A stretch of DNA of 20,767 nt from a virus: the IMG/VR virus record IMGVR_UViG_3300042691_042633, positions 1-20,767 of that record. The stretch is one strand, 5' to 3'. The notes beneath the pieces were generated by a model. The model did not search any database. It had not been told where the DNA came from and was given only the letters and a program-made list of their open reading frames with translations. The stretch's first letter is position 1, and every line of letters starts with the position of its first letter. Below, piece after piece: positions 6,792-13,753 of this stretch. The translations under genes and the position numbers were made by a program.

Positions 6792-7688
6792 GTGAAATTT
6801 GAACAGTTCAAGGAAAAGGCGATCGCCGAATTACGCCACGGCAAATCGATGACGGTATCAGACCTAATCAAGGTAACGGGGGCGGCAAGTGGTAGTGCTT
6901 ACCGTTGGGCCAATATGATGACGGATTCGGGCGTTGTGCTTAACGATGGTGGTTTTATCCGTTTAACCCCATCTGCTACTCAGTCAGAATTATTTGATGT
7001 CGATCCGTCCGCAATTGCGGACACTTCCCAACCCATTACAGATGTCCCCATTGTTGAGGTAGTTGATGAAGTCCACGCCCCCAAAGAAAAGCCCATCAAT
7101 GCAACGGCGATCGCCAGTTTTGCTTATAAGCAGATGGGAGAGGTTCGGACGGCAACGGTTAACGGGGAGCCTTGGTTCTGTCTAAACGATGTCTGTGAGG
7201 TATTGCTGATTGCATCCCCCCGAACTGTAGCGGCTCGATTAGATACAGATGAGAAAGGTTACGTCTGTCTGACCGACGCAATGGGACGGGAACGAGAAAC
7301 GACCTTTATTAATGAATCTGGACTTTATTCCGTAATCCTACGCAGTGACAAGCCAGAAGCAAAGCCGTTCCGTAAATGGGTCACGTCTGAAGTATTGCCT
7401 GCCATCCGCAAAACAGGCCGCTATGAGCCGGAGCCACAGAAACCACTAAGTCAGCTTGAAATGTTAGCGGCGATCGCCCAAGAGGCAGTCAAAAACGAAA
7501 AGCGGTTAGATGCGGTGGAGTTGGAAGTTAATGCTTTGAAAGAGCGGCGACTAAAGGCAGAAAAAAAACTGAACCTCTTACCATCTGCCAGTGTGCCAGC
7601 CGTGCCGAAAAGTACAAGGGCGATGATCAATGAGCGAGTCGCGGCGTACAGTGCGGCTGGAAATGGATCGCCGTTTTGTAGGGGCTGA
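6792..7688 (+). CDS. BRO-N phage antirepressor, C-terminus apparently truncated
   Basis: Antirepressor-type protein, thought in this family to bind or displace the repressor and favour lytic growth. Residues 1-60 resemble a winged helix (TVSDLIKVTGAASGSAYRWA). Residues about 106-211 are a BRO-N domain: VNGEPWFCLNDVCEVL, FINESGLYSVILRS and FRKWVTSEVLPAIRKTGRY. A helical segment follows (218-262), then STRAMINERVAAYSAA, which looks like the opening of the C-terminal domain seen in cyanobacterial antirepressors. The frame then ends eight to nine residues later, where a methyltransferase-like fragment begins in another frame, so the C-terminal domain seems lost. Start is GTG, with GAGG about ten bases upstream and an operator-covered promoter further up. 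Overlaps the remnant at 7630. Confidence 0.8.
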   Translation: MKFEQFKEKAIAELRHGKSMTVSDLIKVTGAASGSAYRWANMMTDSGVVLNDGGFIRLTPSATQSELFDVDPSAIADTSQPITDVPIVEVVDEVHAPKEKPINATAIASFAYKQMGEVRTATVNGEPWFCLNDVCEVLLIASPRTVAARLDTDEKGYVCLTDAMGRERETTFINESGLYSVILRSDKPEAKPFRKWVTSEVLPAIRKTGRYEPEPQKPLSQLEMLAAIAQEAVKNEKRLDAVELEVNALKERRLKAEKKLNLLPSASVPAVPKSTRAMINERVAAYSAAGNGSPFCRG

Positions 7689-7773
7689 ATTAAAAGAGTC
7701 CTATTGGGAATGTGCCGCCAAAAACCTGCAATTTATTGAATCCAAACCCCAACAATTAAGCCTAATCGCATGA
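7630..7773 (+). pseudogene. C-terminal remnant of a DNA methyltransferase
   Basis: A 47-codon frame overlapping the 3' end of the antirepressor. From residue 10 it reads LEMDRRFVGAELKESYWECA, which resembles the C-terminal 'GRRFxGxELxxxYxxxA' strand and helix of N4/N6 DNA methyltransferases. The upstream catalytic and SAM-binding parts are absent. The likeliest history is one deletion that removed the antirepressor's C-terminal domain and most of a downstream methyltransferase, joining them near 7653-7662. The piece may still be translated, since it has an ATG and its stop overlaps the next gene's start (ATGA), but it cannot be an enzyme. The family assignment rests on a short motif. Confidence 0.5.
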
Positions 7774-8000
7774 GTGAACCATGCCCCCATTGTTGGGGCG
7801 ACACCGAAACCATTGAATTTCCCCAACTCACCCATCCCGTCATAGCCTGCCTTGATTGCGGCGCGATGAACTACACCAAACCAGAGGACTTAGAAAATGC
7901 TGAAAAAATTTTTGACCACGGGCTATTTACTAGCGTTAACTGCTATGCCAGTCCAGGCACTCCCAATCTGGGCAATGGCGATCGCCCGGAGTCAGTGTGA
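7770..8000 (+). CDS. Small CxxC zinc-ribbon-like protein
   Basis: A 76-residue frame whose ATG overlaps the stop of the remnant before it. CPHC at residues 5-8 and CLDC at 27-30, about 20 residues apart, form a probable zinc ribbon. The last 34 residues are encoded in DNA that also encodes, in another frame, the start of the secreted 106-aa protein. The C-terminal stretch looks less protein-like (GTPNLGNGDRPESV), so the gene may originally have ended nearer 7900, or may have been lengthened by a frameshift. A nucleic-acid or protein-binding role is usual for such ribbons; nothing more specific can be said. Confidence 0.5.
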   Translation: MSEPCPHCWGDTETIEFPQLTHPVIACLDCGAMNYTKPEDLENAEKIFDHGLFTSVNCYASPGTPNLGNGDRPESV

Positions 8001-8217
8001 ATACCTGGCGATCGGGGCTGATTGGGAATCAGCGGTTGACCAGTCCTTACGGGATAACCAGCATTGGGCCAGTGAATTTACCAACAACAAAATGGCCGCC
8101 AAGGCGATCGTTTATGCCGCCCATGAACTTTGCCCCAACCTCTATCGATCCGCCTTTCAGGAATATGAACGGCAAAAAGCCCAGCCCGTTTACAACCCCC
8201 TAGAAAAACTCCTGTAA
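7897..8217 (+). CDS. Secreted small protein with signal peptide, unknown function
   Basis: 106 residues. The N-terminus is a textbook Sec signal: two Lys at positions 3-4, a hydrophobic core (LTTGYLLALTAMP) and a likely cleavage after VQA at residue 21. The mature part contains two Cys (34 and 79) that could form a disulfide, and a mostly helical sequence with no family I recognise. AGAGG lies about ten bases before the ATG, inside the overlapping zinc-ribbon gene. No lipobox and no second membrane segment, so it is unlikely to be a holin. A periplasmic phage protein in the early region could act in superinfection exclusion or envelope changes, but that is only a possibility. Confidence 0.6.
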   Translation: MLKKFLTTGYLLALTAMPVQALPIWAMAIARSQCEYLAIGADWESAVDQSLRDNQHWASEFTNNKMAAKAIVYAAHELCPNLYRSAFQEYERQKAQPVYNPLEKLL

Positions 8218-8220
8218 CCC

Positions 8221-8424
8221 ATGCGATTAGAACACTTCACCGAACCAACCCCGATCGCCACCCTCTACGACCAATTAGAGGAATGTCGCACCCTACTGGC
8301 GATCGCCGTTTCCTGTGCAGACTTTACCGACACCCCGGAAATTAACGAATCCTTGCAAGAGGAGTTACGGGTACGCATTGTCTGGTTGACAAACGAAATC
8401 ACCACCCGATTGGAAAAATTATGA
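8221..8424 (+). CDS. Small hypothetical protein (67 aa)
   Basis: Not recognised. An acidic, largely helical sequence (ATLYDQLEECRTLLAIAV... and [15 protein letters not shown]) with no signal or membrane segment. It starts three bases after the previous stop and its own stop overlaps the methyltransferase start by four bases (ATGA), so it is part of the same transcript and probably coupled to the methyltransferase. The frame carries a HIP1 octamer, like its neighbours. Confidence 0.5.
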   Translation: MRLEHFTEPTPIATLYDQLEECRTLLAIAVSCADFTDTPEINESLQEELRVRIVWLTNEITTRLEKL

Positions 8425-9389
8425 AATTTGCATCGTTATTCACAGGCATGGGAGGGGCTGACATTGGCGCAATACAAGCCGGACTCACTCCTATCTGGGG
8501 AATCGAAATCAACCCGGCGATCGCCAACCTAGCCCGCTCAAACTTTCATGACCACAAAATCATCATTGGTGATGTCGGAAACTTCGATTACTCCAAACTC
8601 AAAACCCCTTACAACAAACCCGATTGGCTTCACGCAAGCCCTCCATGTATCAACGCCAGCCGGGCCAAAAACGGACAGGAAACCGACATGGACAAATACA
8701 TCGCCAAGGGTGTTTGTGATGCGATCGCCGTTCTACGTCCCGACTATTTCAGCCTAGAAAATGTCGCTGGCTATTTCTCTTATGACAGTTTTTTGAAAAT
8801 TGACACGACTTTATCTGATTTTGGTTATCACTTTTTTACCAAGATTTTTGATTGTGCCCAATATGGTGTACCCCAAAGCCGAAAGCGGTTGTTTTTAGTG
8901 GCATCAAAAAACAACGAATCTGCCTATCGGATTGATGACATTTCCTTAGCCCCGGTTATGAGTTGGAAAGAGGCGATCGCCGACCTAATTCCTTATCTCA
9001 CACCAACCAAGCTGACGGGATGGCAATATTCGGCGATATGCGTAAAAACAGGACACTTGCCAACCGATATCGACTTGCCAGATTTGGTTATTCAACGTAG
9101 CGGGGCCAGAAAAAAAGACGGGATTCCAAACAACACCATCCGTTTTGCAGATCAGCCGATGTTCACCGTTAAGGCGATGTCGGGAACCCAACGCCCCAGC
9201 GTTAAACAGTCAACCATCGTCATTTCCGGGCAACCCTACGAAGCCGATCCGCCCTGCTTGGCCCGTTGGCAAACCATTCCCGATTCCTACCAATTAAGCG
9301 GCAATTTAATCCTTGACACCATGGCGATCGGTAATGCCGTCCCCCCGCTAATGATGCAAAAAATCATCAAATCAACCCTGGAGAACTAA
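8421..9389 (+). CDS. C5-cytosine DNA methyltransferase
   Basis: Transfers a methyl group from S-adenosylmethionine to carbon 5 of cytosine in a specific duplex site. Motifs in order: [13 protein letters not shown] (5-16); IV, SPPC with catalytic Cys76; VI, LENV (112-115); VIII, QSRKR (152-156); a target-recognition part about 176-285; [15 protein letters not shown]; and X, AIGNAVPP (302-309). Length (322) is normal for a compact Dcm-type enzyme. No restriction partner is adjacent, so it is an orphan. Phages use such enzymes to hide from host restriction. Synechocystis has a C5 enzyme for CGATCG, the HIP1 core, but I cannot tell the target of this one from sequence. Confidence 0.9.
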   Translation: MKFASLFTGMGGADIGAIQAGLTPIWGIEINPAIANLARSNFHDHKIIIGDVGNFDYSKLKTPYNKPDWLHASPPCINASRAKNGQETDMDKYIAKGVCDAIAVLRPDYFSLENVAGYFSYDSFLKIDTTLSDFGYHFFTKIFDCAQYGVPQSRKRLFLVASKNNESAYRIDDISLAPVMSWKEAIADLIPYLTPTKLTGWQYSAICVKTGHLPTDIDLPDLVIQRSGARKKDGIPNNTIRFADQPMFTVKAMSGTQRPSVKQSTIVISGQPYEADPPCLARWQTIPDSYQLSGNLILDTMAIGNAVPPLMMQKIIKSTLEN

Positions 9390-9396
9390 ATCAAAA

Positions 9397-11022
9397 ATGC
9401 AAGTCAGACACATTTCAACGACTAAACCAGAAGATCCAAACCTCACCCCAGAGGGATTGATCGCCTATATCGCCCGCGTCTCTTCCCCCAACCAAGAAAA
9501 CCCCGACTATGCCCAACTTTTGCGCTATTGCATCCGCGAAAAACATTGGTCAATTTTTGAAATGGTTGACATGACCGTCGAAATTATTACCACCAGGGCG
9601 ATCGCCCCCCAGATTTTGCGCCACAAAAGCTTTTGTTTCCAAGAATTCTGCATTTCTGGTGATTCCCTAATAACGACAGTGGCGATATGTGGGCGAACCA
9701 AAAAGATCCCAATCAAAAAACTTTATGAATACCAGTTCGACCCAAGGATGCAAGTCGTTTGGGACAAAGGCGTCAGAGTATTTGATGGATTTACCCAGAC
9801 TTTTATTCGGGCAACAATCAAAGAAATTTTCAAAACTGGAGTAAAGCCAGTTTATGAAGTCACCTTGTCTGATGGCAAAAAAATCAAGTCAACACTTGAT
9901 CACAAGTTTTTATCCCGACATGGTTTTGTCCGATTAGAAAGTTTGGCAGTGGGGGACTTTATCGCCGTTAACGGAATTCCTGTCTATCAATCCAAAGATT
10001 GGTTATCACAAGCAAAACAAGAATCTATCGACGATAAAACTGGATTACAGGGAATTGCTGACAAGGCTGGCTGTTCCTATCACACCATACGAAAATGGCT
10101 AAAAATTCATCAATTACAATTTACAAAGAAGGAGGTCGCCCAATTTACTGAAGCATGGAATAAGGGCTTGCCATCCGAAGAACAGCCTATGTATGGAAAG
10201 GTTGTGCCGCCGGAAATTCGGAAAAAAATGAGCCGAAGTTCGCGCCGAGGGACTGATTCCAACCTTTACAAAAATGGAAATTCTACCAATCGATCATTCC
10301 GCCAAGAAATATACAAATGGCAAAACAAGTATAAAAACTACTTGTTAAAGAAATTTGATGAGCAGTGTCAGCATTGTTATTCCACGAAAAATCTTCAAAT
10401 AGACCACATTAAAAATGTCTCTCTTTACCCAGAATTGGCATTTGATTTAGACAACCTACAAATTCTTTGTGTTGATTGTCATAAGTCAAAAAGTAAGGAT
10501 GAAACGACAAAGGCAAAACAAACTGCTACTTGGAAGCGGATTGAATCTATTTCATTTGTAGGGGAAGAAGAAACCTACGACATAGAAGTTAATCACGACT
10601 CTCATAATTACGTTGCCAATGGTGTGATTGTTCATAATTCCCAACGGTATGCCGAAGCGATGGATTTTGAACCCTGTGAAGCCCGTCGCCAGGATCTGAA
10701 AAACCGCCAAAACTCCATTGATGACTTGCCTTTTGAGGTCAAGGAAGACTTTCTGTTTTACCAATACATAGTCTGGGATTTTGCCTATGCCCGCTATCAA
10801 GAGGCGATCGCCGCTGGTGTGGCCAAGGAATGCGCCCGGATGTTGTTACCCCTCAACACTAAAACCCGGATGTATATGAAAGGCTCGGTGCGGAGTTGGA
10901 TACATTACCTCGAAGTCCGCTGTCATCCCTCAACCCAAAAAGAACACCGCGATATTGCCCTGGCGATCAAAGAAATTTTCATCGCCCAATTCCCCACCGT
11001 ATCCGAAGCCCTCGATTACTAA
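9397..11022 (+). CDS. thyX: Flavin-dependent thymidylate synthase ThyX interrupted by an intein
   Basis: Makes dTMP from dUMP using methylene-tetrahydrofolate and FAD. The extein is residues 1-84 plus 415-541, 211 residues after splicing, a normal ThyX size. The ThyX signature is rebuilt across the splice: [10 protein letters not shown] joined to SQRY, where RHR is the usual start and Lys replaces the third residue. Near the C-terminus ARMLLPLNT and [10 protein letters not shown] are further family motifs. The intein (residues 85-414) has its own entry. The gene lies seven bases after the methyltransferase in the nucleotide/DNA-modification part of the early operon. Without splicing the signature loop is split and the enzyme should be inactive. 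Confidence 0.92.
   Translation: MQVRHISTTKPEDPNLTPEGLIAYIARVSSPNQENPDYAQLLRYCIREKHWSIFEMVDMTVEIITTRAIAPQILRHKSFCFQEFCISGDSLITTVAICGRTKKIPIKKLYEYQFDPRMQVVWDKGVRVFDGFTQTFIRATIKEIFKTGVKPVYEVTLSDGKKIKSTLDHKFLSRHGFVRLESLAVGDFIAVNGIPVYQSKDWLSQAKQESIDDKTGLQGIADKAGCSYHTIRKWLKIHQLQFTKKEVAQFTEAWNKGLPSEEQPMYGKVVPPEIRKKMSRSSRRGTDSNLYKNGNSTNRSFRQEIYKWQNKYKNYLLKKFDEQCQHCYSTKNLQIDHIKNVSLYPELAFDLDNLQILCVDCHKSKSKDETTKAKQTATWKRIESISFVGEEETYDIEVNHDSHNYVANGVIVHNSQRYAEAMDFEPCEARRQDLKNRQNSIDDLPFEVKEDFLFYQYIVWDFAYARYQEAIAAGVAKECARMLLPLNTKTRMYMKGSVRSWIHYLEVRCHPSTQKEHRDIALAIKEIFIAQFPTVSEALDY
9649..10638 (+). mobile_element. HNH-endonuclease intein in thyX (330 aa)
   Basis: A self-splicing protein insert from Cys85 to Asn414 of the precursor. 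Block A is [10 protein letters not shown]; block B spans [15 protein letters not shown] to STLDH (the TxxH pair Thr166/His169); block F is [20 protein letters not shown]; the end is VHN followed by Ser415 as the +1 nucleophile. The centre carries a helix-turn-helix ([20 protein letters not shown], 215-234), a NUMOD-like basic part and an HNH homing endonuclease: CQHC, IDH at 335-337, then [13 protein letters not shown]. The block is A-rich and contains no GCGATCGC, while both flanks do, which suggests later arrival. All splicing residues are present, so I expect it to be active. Confidence 0.92.
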
Positions 11023-11035
11023 AGGACTACCCAAA

Positions 11036-11278
11036 ATGCCCACCAAAGTCGCCACCCAAAACCAACGCCTTGAAAGGATAGAACGGCTGTTATTCCAGCG
11101 AAAAACCTGGGTAAAAATCAGCGAAGCCTCCCAAACCCTGGGAATCCCCCAATCAACCCTCCGCCGCAAATGTGAAAGCTTCCGTTACCGCGAAGGAGTT
11201 TGTTGGAAATGGAACGCCGCCAAAACAGTCCGCCTATTCAATCTCGAAAAATGGCTGGAAGCCGAAGCGGGGGAATGA
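11036..11278 (+). CDS. Small HTH/excisionase-like DNA-binding protein
   Basis: 80 residues from the ATG at 11036. A longer in-frame start at 10955 would overlap thyX; the later one has AAAGGA ten bases upstream, so I prefer it. WVKISEASQTLGIPQSTLRRKCESF (about 25-49) is a helix-turn-helix like those of MerR/excisionase proteins, followed by a wing-like strand (VCWKWN) and LFNLEKWLEA. It may be the excisionase or a transcription factor of the early operon. It follows thyX with 13 bases between and its stop overlaps the next start (ATGATG). Confidence 0.6.
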   Translation: MPTKVATQNQRLERIERLLFQRKTWVKISEASQTLGIPQSTLRRKCESFRYREGVCWKWNAAKTVRLFNLEKWLEAEAGE

Positions 11279-11469
11279 TGCGCCATGCTCGTTACCGCCG
11301 CCGAAAAAAGCGGAATTGGGAACTAAGCCCCCAACGCCGCCACGAACTTAAATCACTCAAACAATACTATGCAGACCCCCACAACTACCACGACGACCCA
11401 GGTCCAGAAATTGCAATTGACGGCGTTAGCCTTAGTCGACGCCCAAGAACTTCTACACAATTTCATTGA
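11275..11469 (+). CDS. Small Arg-rich hypothetical protein (64 aa)
   Basis: Not recognised. Start chosen at 11275, where the ATG overlaps the previous stop and GGGGGA is directly upstream; the longer frame from 11200 would run inside the HTH gene. The N-terminus is very basic (RHARYRRRKKRNW), then RRHELKSLKQYYADP. The last third shares DNA with the 72-aa gene in another frame. A small nucleic-acid-binding protein is possible. Only one of the two overlapping frames may be used. Confidence 0.4.
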   Translation: MMRHARYRRRKKRNWELSPQRRHELKSLKQYYADPHNYHDDPGPEIAIDGVSLSRRPRTSTQFH

Positions 11470-11587
11470 AAAAGAGAAAAACCAGAACACTCTATGCGTG
11501 GCCATCTGCCAGGGCGTGATCGAAGATTTACGGGCACAACGAGGAGTCCTGACCGTTGGAATTGAACACATCAATGATCCTAGCTAA
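11369..11587 (+). CDS. Small hypothetical protein (72 aa)
   Basis: Not recognised. After a Thr-rich start (MQTPTTTTTTQ) comes a good amphipathic helical stretch, LTALALVDAQELLHNFIEKEKNQNT..., which looks like a real folded protein. The Thr run is encoded by a string of ACN codons that also reads as the end of the preceding Arg-rich frame. No membrane segment. No strong ribosome site before the ATG. Confidence 0.45.
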   Translation: MQTPTTTTTTQVQKLQLTALALVDAQELLHNFIEKEKNQNTLCVAICQGVIEDLRAQRGVLTVGIEHINDPS

Positions 11588-11708
11588 TCCCTGTCACCAA
11601 TCCAAAACCCGATCGCCGTTGCCGAAATTCCTGGCGGCGATCGCCCTTTACCGCAAACTCGAAATCATTGAACATCATGCCACGCAAGAAAAAAGATCCC
11701 GACTCTAA
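11574..11708 (+). CDS. Possible 44-aa protein bridging two genes
   Basis: A short frame whose ATG lies just before the stop of the 72-aa gene and whose end overlaps the next gene by 32 bases. It carries FLAAIALYRKLEIIEHH, a plausible helix, in an otherwise empty gap of about 90 bases. Two HIP1-like cores fall in it. There is no family match I know and no clear ribosome site, so this is a low-confidence call based on gap-filling and coupling. Confidence 0.3.
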   Translation: MILANPCHQSKTRSPLPKFLAAIALYRKLEIIEHHATQEKRSRL

Positions 11709-11904
11709 AAAATTTCAATTTGGCGAATCCCGCGAACGACAACCAGAAGATTTCAAGGCGATCGAATCCAAAGCTGCCAACCCCCATTTTCAACCCGGAT
11801 CAATCCATGACCATCGAGCAATAGACGCCCTGGATTATGACCGATGGGTACAGCAACGCCTTGAACGAAAAGCCAAAAACCACACCCTCAACCCCTATCG
11901 CTAG
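11677..11904 (+). CDS. Small charged hypothetical protein (75 aa)
   Basis: Not recognised. I use the ATG at 11677; a TTG three codons earlier is the only in-frame alternative nearby. The protein is highly charged: MPRKKKDPDSKKF at the start and WVQQRLERKAKNH near the end. It is probably soluble and mostly helical or disordered. Its stop is two bases before the next ATG, consistent with a single early transcript. Confidence 0.5.
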   Translation: MPRKKKDPDSKKFQFGESRERQPEDFKAIESKAANPHFQPGSIHDHRAIDALDYDRWVQQRLERKAKNHTLNPYR

Positions 11905-11906
11905 TC

Positions 11907-12488
11907 ATGAACCCACTTATTGACCGCATTGAAGACCCGTTAACTGAGGCCAGAAACGAGGTCAAAGTCCTCGAATCCCTTACCGAATTGGGAACCGCCA
12001 CCGCAAAGGCGATCGCCGCCAAATCAGGACTAACCTATCTAGCCACCCGCATGGCCTTGCAACGTCAGCTTGGGCTGGGATGCCAAAGGATTGGCCACAA
12101 ATGGCAACTCTGTAACGGAGATGCGGATATTGAAATCGGGCTAAATGCCACCCGCGTCGCCGTCCTTGAGCAGTATTTATTGATGTCAAATGTCGATTTT
12201 ATTCGGGTAGTTCAGTATCCGATATCTAATTCCCAAAGCGTTTACTATTCCATTCCCGTTGCCGTCAAATCCCTAGAAATTGGTGATGAAATCAATGTCG
12301 CCACAGGTAAGCCCCTTTTCCGCCCTGTACTCGCTAAAACCCAGCAAATCGGGGGCACTTATTATTTGGAGCTAACCAACAACACAACCCGAACTTATAA
12401 CCCTTGTGACTTAGTAGAAATCCGCCGGTTTGTTGAGTTTTCCGAGATTGATTCCATGGCGGAGGTGTTAGATGCCCAAGCTGCCTAG
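11907..12488 (+). CDS. Winged-helix-containing hypothetical protein (193 aa)
   Basis: Residues about 15-68 look like a winged helix: VLESLTELGTATAKAIAAKSGL then YLATRMALQRQLGLGCQRIGHKWQL. The rest (80-193) is beta-rich with no recognised family. It is followed, with a 17-base overlap, by another protein of similar N-terminal fold. It may be a regulator of early genes or a replication accessory protein; the sequence does not decide. The overlapped end contains the GGAGG ribosome site of the next gene. Confidence 0.5.
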   Translation: MNPLIDRIEDPLTEARNEVKVLESLTELGTATAKAIAAKSGLTYLATRMALQRQLGLGCQRIGHKWQLCNGDADIEIGLNATRVAVLEQYLLMSNVDFIRVVQYPISNSQSVYYSIPVAVKSLEIGDEINVATGKPLFRPVLAKTQQIGGTYYLELTNNTTRTYNPCDLVEIRRFVEFSEIDSMAEVLDAQAA

Positions 12489-12834
12489 TCCCTATTTCTC
12501 TTACTACGCCAAATCGTCTAATCCCCCCCTATGGAAAAGCCGCAAAGAACGCCGCAAATCCCTTGAAGTAAAAGCCTTTGATGTTCGTGCATTGGCGATC
12601 GCCAAACGGGAATGTCAATTGATCGAATTTATCCAAGCCCACCCAGGCTATAACGCCAGCGAATTGGCCAAGAACTTGAAGTTTTGCCAACAGTGGACGA
12701 ACAAAACCCTGCGCTCTCTCCAGGCTGATGACCTTGTTTATTCCAAGTCCTCTCCAACCGGCGATCGGTGGTATTTGGTCAGCGTTGATAAATCTACGAT
12801 GGCGATCGCCGCTAAGGAGGAAAGCCATGAATAA
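12472..12834 (+). CDS. Winged-helix DNA-binding protein (120 aa)
   Basis: A basic N-terminal stretch (WKSRKERRKSLEVKAF) precedes a winged helix at about 45-103: QLIEFIQAHPGYNASELAKNL, then TNKTLRSLQADDLVYS, then a wing GDRWYLVSV. The pattern resembles MarR/ArsR-like folds used by phage regulators. GGAGG lies seven bases before the ATG within the preceding gene. The end overlaps the replication gene by eight bases, and the GGAGG near 12816-12821 in its last codons serves that gene, so the two are translationally linked. Specific function unknown. Confidence 0.55.
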   Translation: MPKLPSPYFSYYAKSSNPPLWKSRKERRKSLEVKAFDVRALAIAKRECQLIEFIQAHPGYNASELAKNLKFCQQWTNKTLRSLQADDLVYSKSSPTGDRWYLVSVDKSTMAIAAKEESHE

Positions 12835-13753
12835 AAAAAGTTTACTTGCCGCTTTGCAACGCCCGATCGCCTTTCACAAAATCTTTGCCCAAATATCAGG
12901 CAGTGTGACATCAGGGCTGTTTTTATCCCAGCTTTTTTACTGGCACGACAAAGGCAGCGACCCCGACGGATGGATCTACAAGAACTATCGGGAATGGGAA
13001 GACGAAACCACCATGACCCGACGGGAATTGGACACCGCCCGCAAACGACTAAAGGCGATCGCCGTCATTGAGGAAAAGAAAGCATGCGCTCCGGCCAAGC
13101 TGTTTTATCGCATTGACTTTGACAGACTGATCACCCTGATCAATGAGTTTGAACCATCGTCAGTGACAAACAAGGATGGCGATAGTGTGCAAACTAGCTT
13201 GGCGCATTCCGCCAAACTGCAATGTACGATTCCGCCAAACTCTCTTATATATACAGAGATTACTTCAGAGACTACATCATCAGGAGGAAAGGCAAAAAAT
13301 CCTGATGATGATGCGGATGTAGTCATTGCCGAACAACCAAAGCCCGATCCCTTTTTCACTGGACAACATCGGGCGATCGCCAGGGAAATCGTAAAAGTAT
13401 CCAGGGAATTCAACGCCCCGAAAAATTTTATAACCGATGCGCCTTGGGGCCAATTAGCGGATGAAGTCGGCAAAGACCCGTTAGGCGTTTGGAAAGCGTT
13501 TGAACAATTCATGACCCAGCTTCACGCTGACAAACAAGACCCGATCGCCTATTGCGGGAAAATCGCCAATAACCTCTACCAGAATCCTGGATCTGAATTG
13601 GCCTGCAAGCCTTGGATTGAATTTGCTGACTATTTCCGAAAAAATCTTACTGCGCCGCCCGCGCCGAAAAAATCCGAACCCCGCCCCGTCGAAATCGAAC
13701 AGATACCCGACCGAGAAGCATCAAGGGAAGCGTTTAGGAGGCTAAAAGGATGA
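12827..13753 (+). CDS. Putative phage replication initiator/helicase-loader protein
   Basis: 308 residues from the ATG at 12827, chosen because TAAGGAGG stands just upstream; a longer frame from 12728 would lie in the previous gene. Residues 15-100 form a winged-helix region typical of phage replication proteins: ISGSVTSGLFLSQLFYWHDK, GWIYKNYREWEDETTMTRRE, then ARKRLKAIAVIEE. An acidic linker (NPDDDADVV) separates a C-terminal helical domain (about 200-285). It is directly followed by dnaB with an ATGA overlap, the usual order of initiator or loader then helicase. The origin is often inside such a gene, but I see no iteron array. Function is inferred from fold pattern and context. Confidence 0.6.
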   Translation: MNKKSLLAALQRPIAFHKIFAQISGSVTSGLFLSQLFYWHDKGSDPDGWIYKNYREWEDETTMTRRELDTARKRLKAIAVIEEKKACAPAKLFYRIDFDRLITLINEFEPSSVTNKDGDSVQTSLAHSAKLQCTIPPNSLIYTEITSETTSSGGKAKNPDDDADVVIAEQPKPDPFFTGQHRAIAREIVKVSREFNAPKNFITDAPWGQLADEVGKDPLGVWKAFEQFMTQLHADKQDPIAYCGKIANNLYQNPGSELACKPWIEFADYFRKNLTAPPAPKKSEPRPVEIEQIPDREASREAFRRLKG

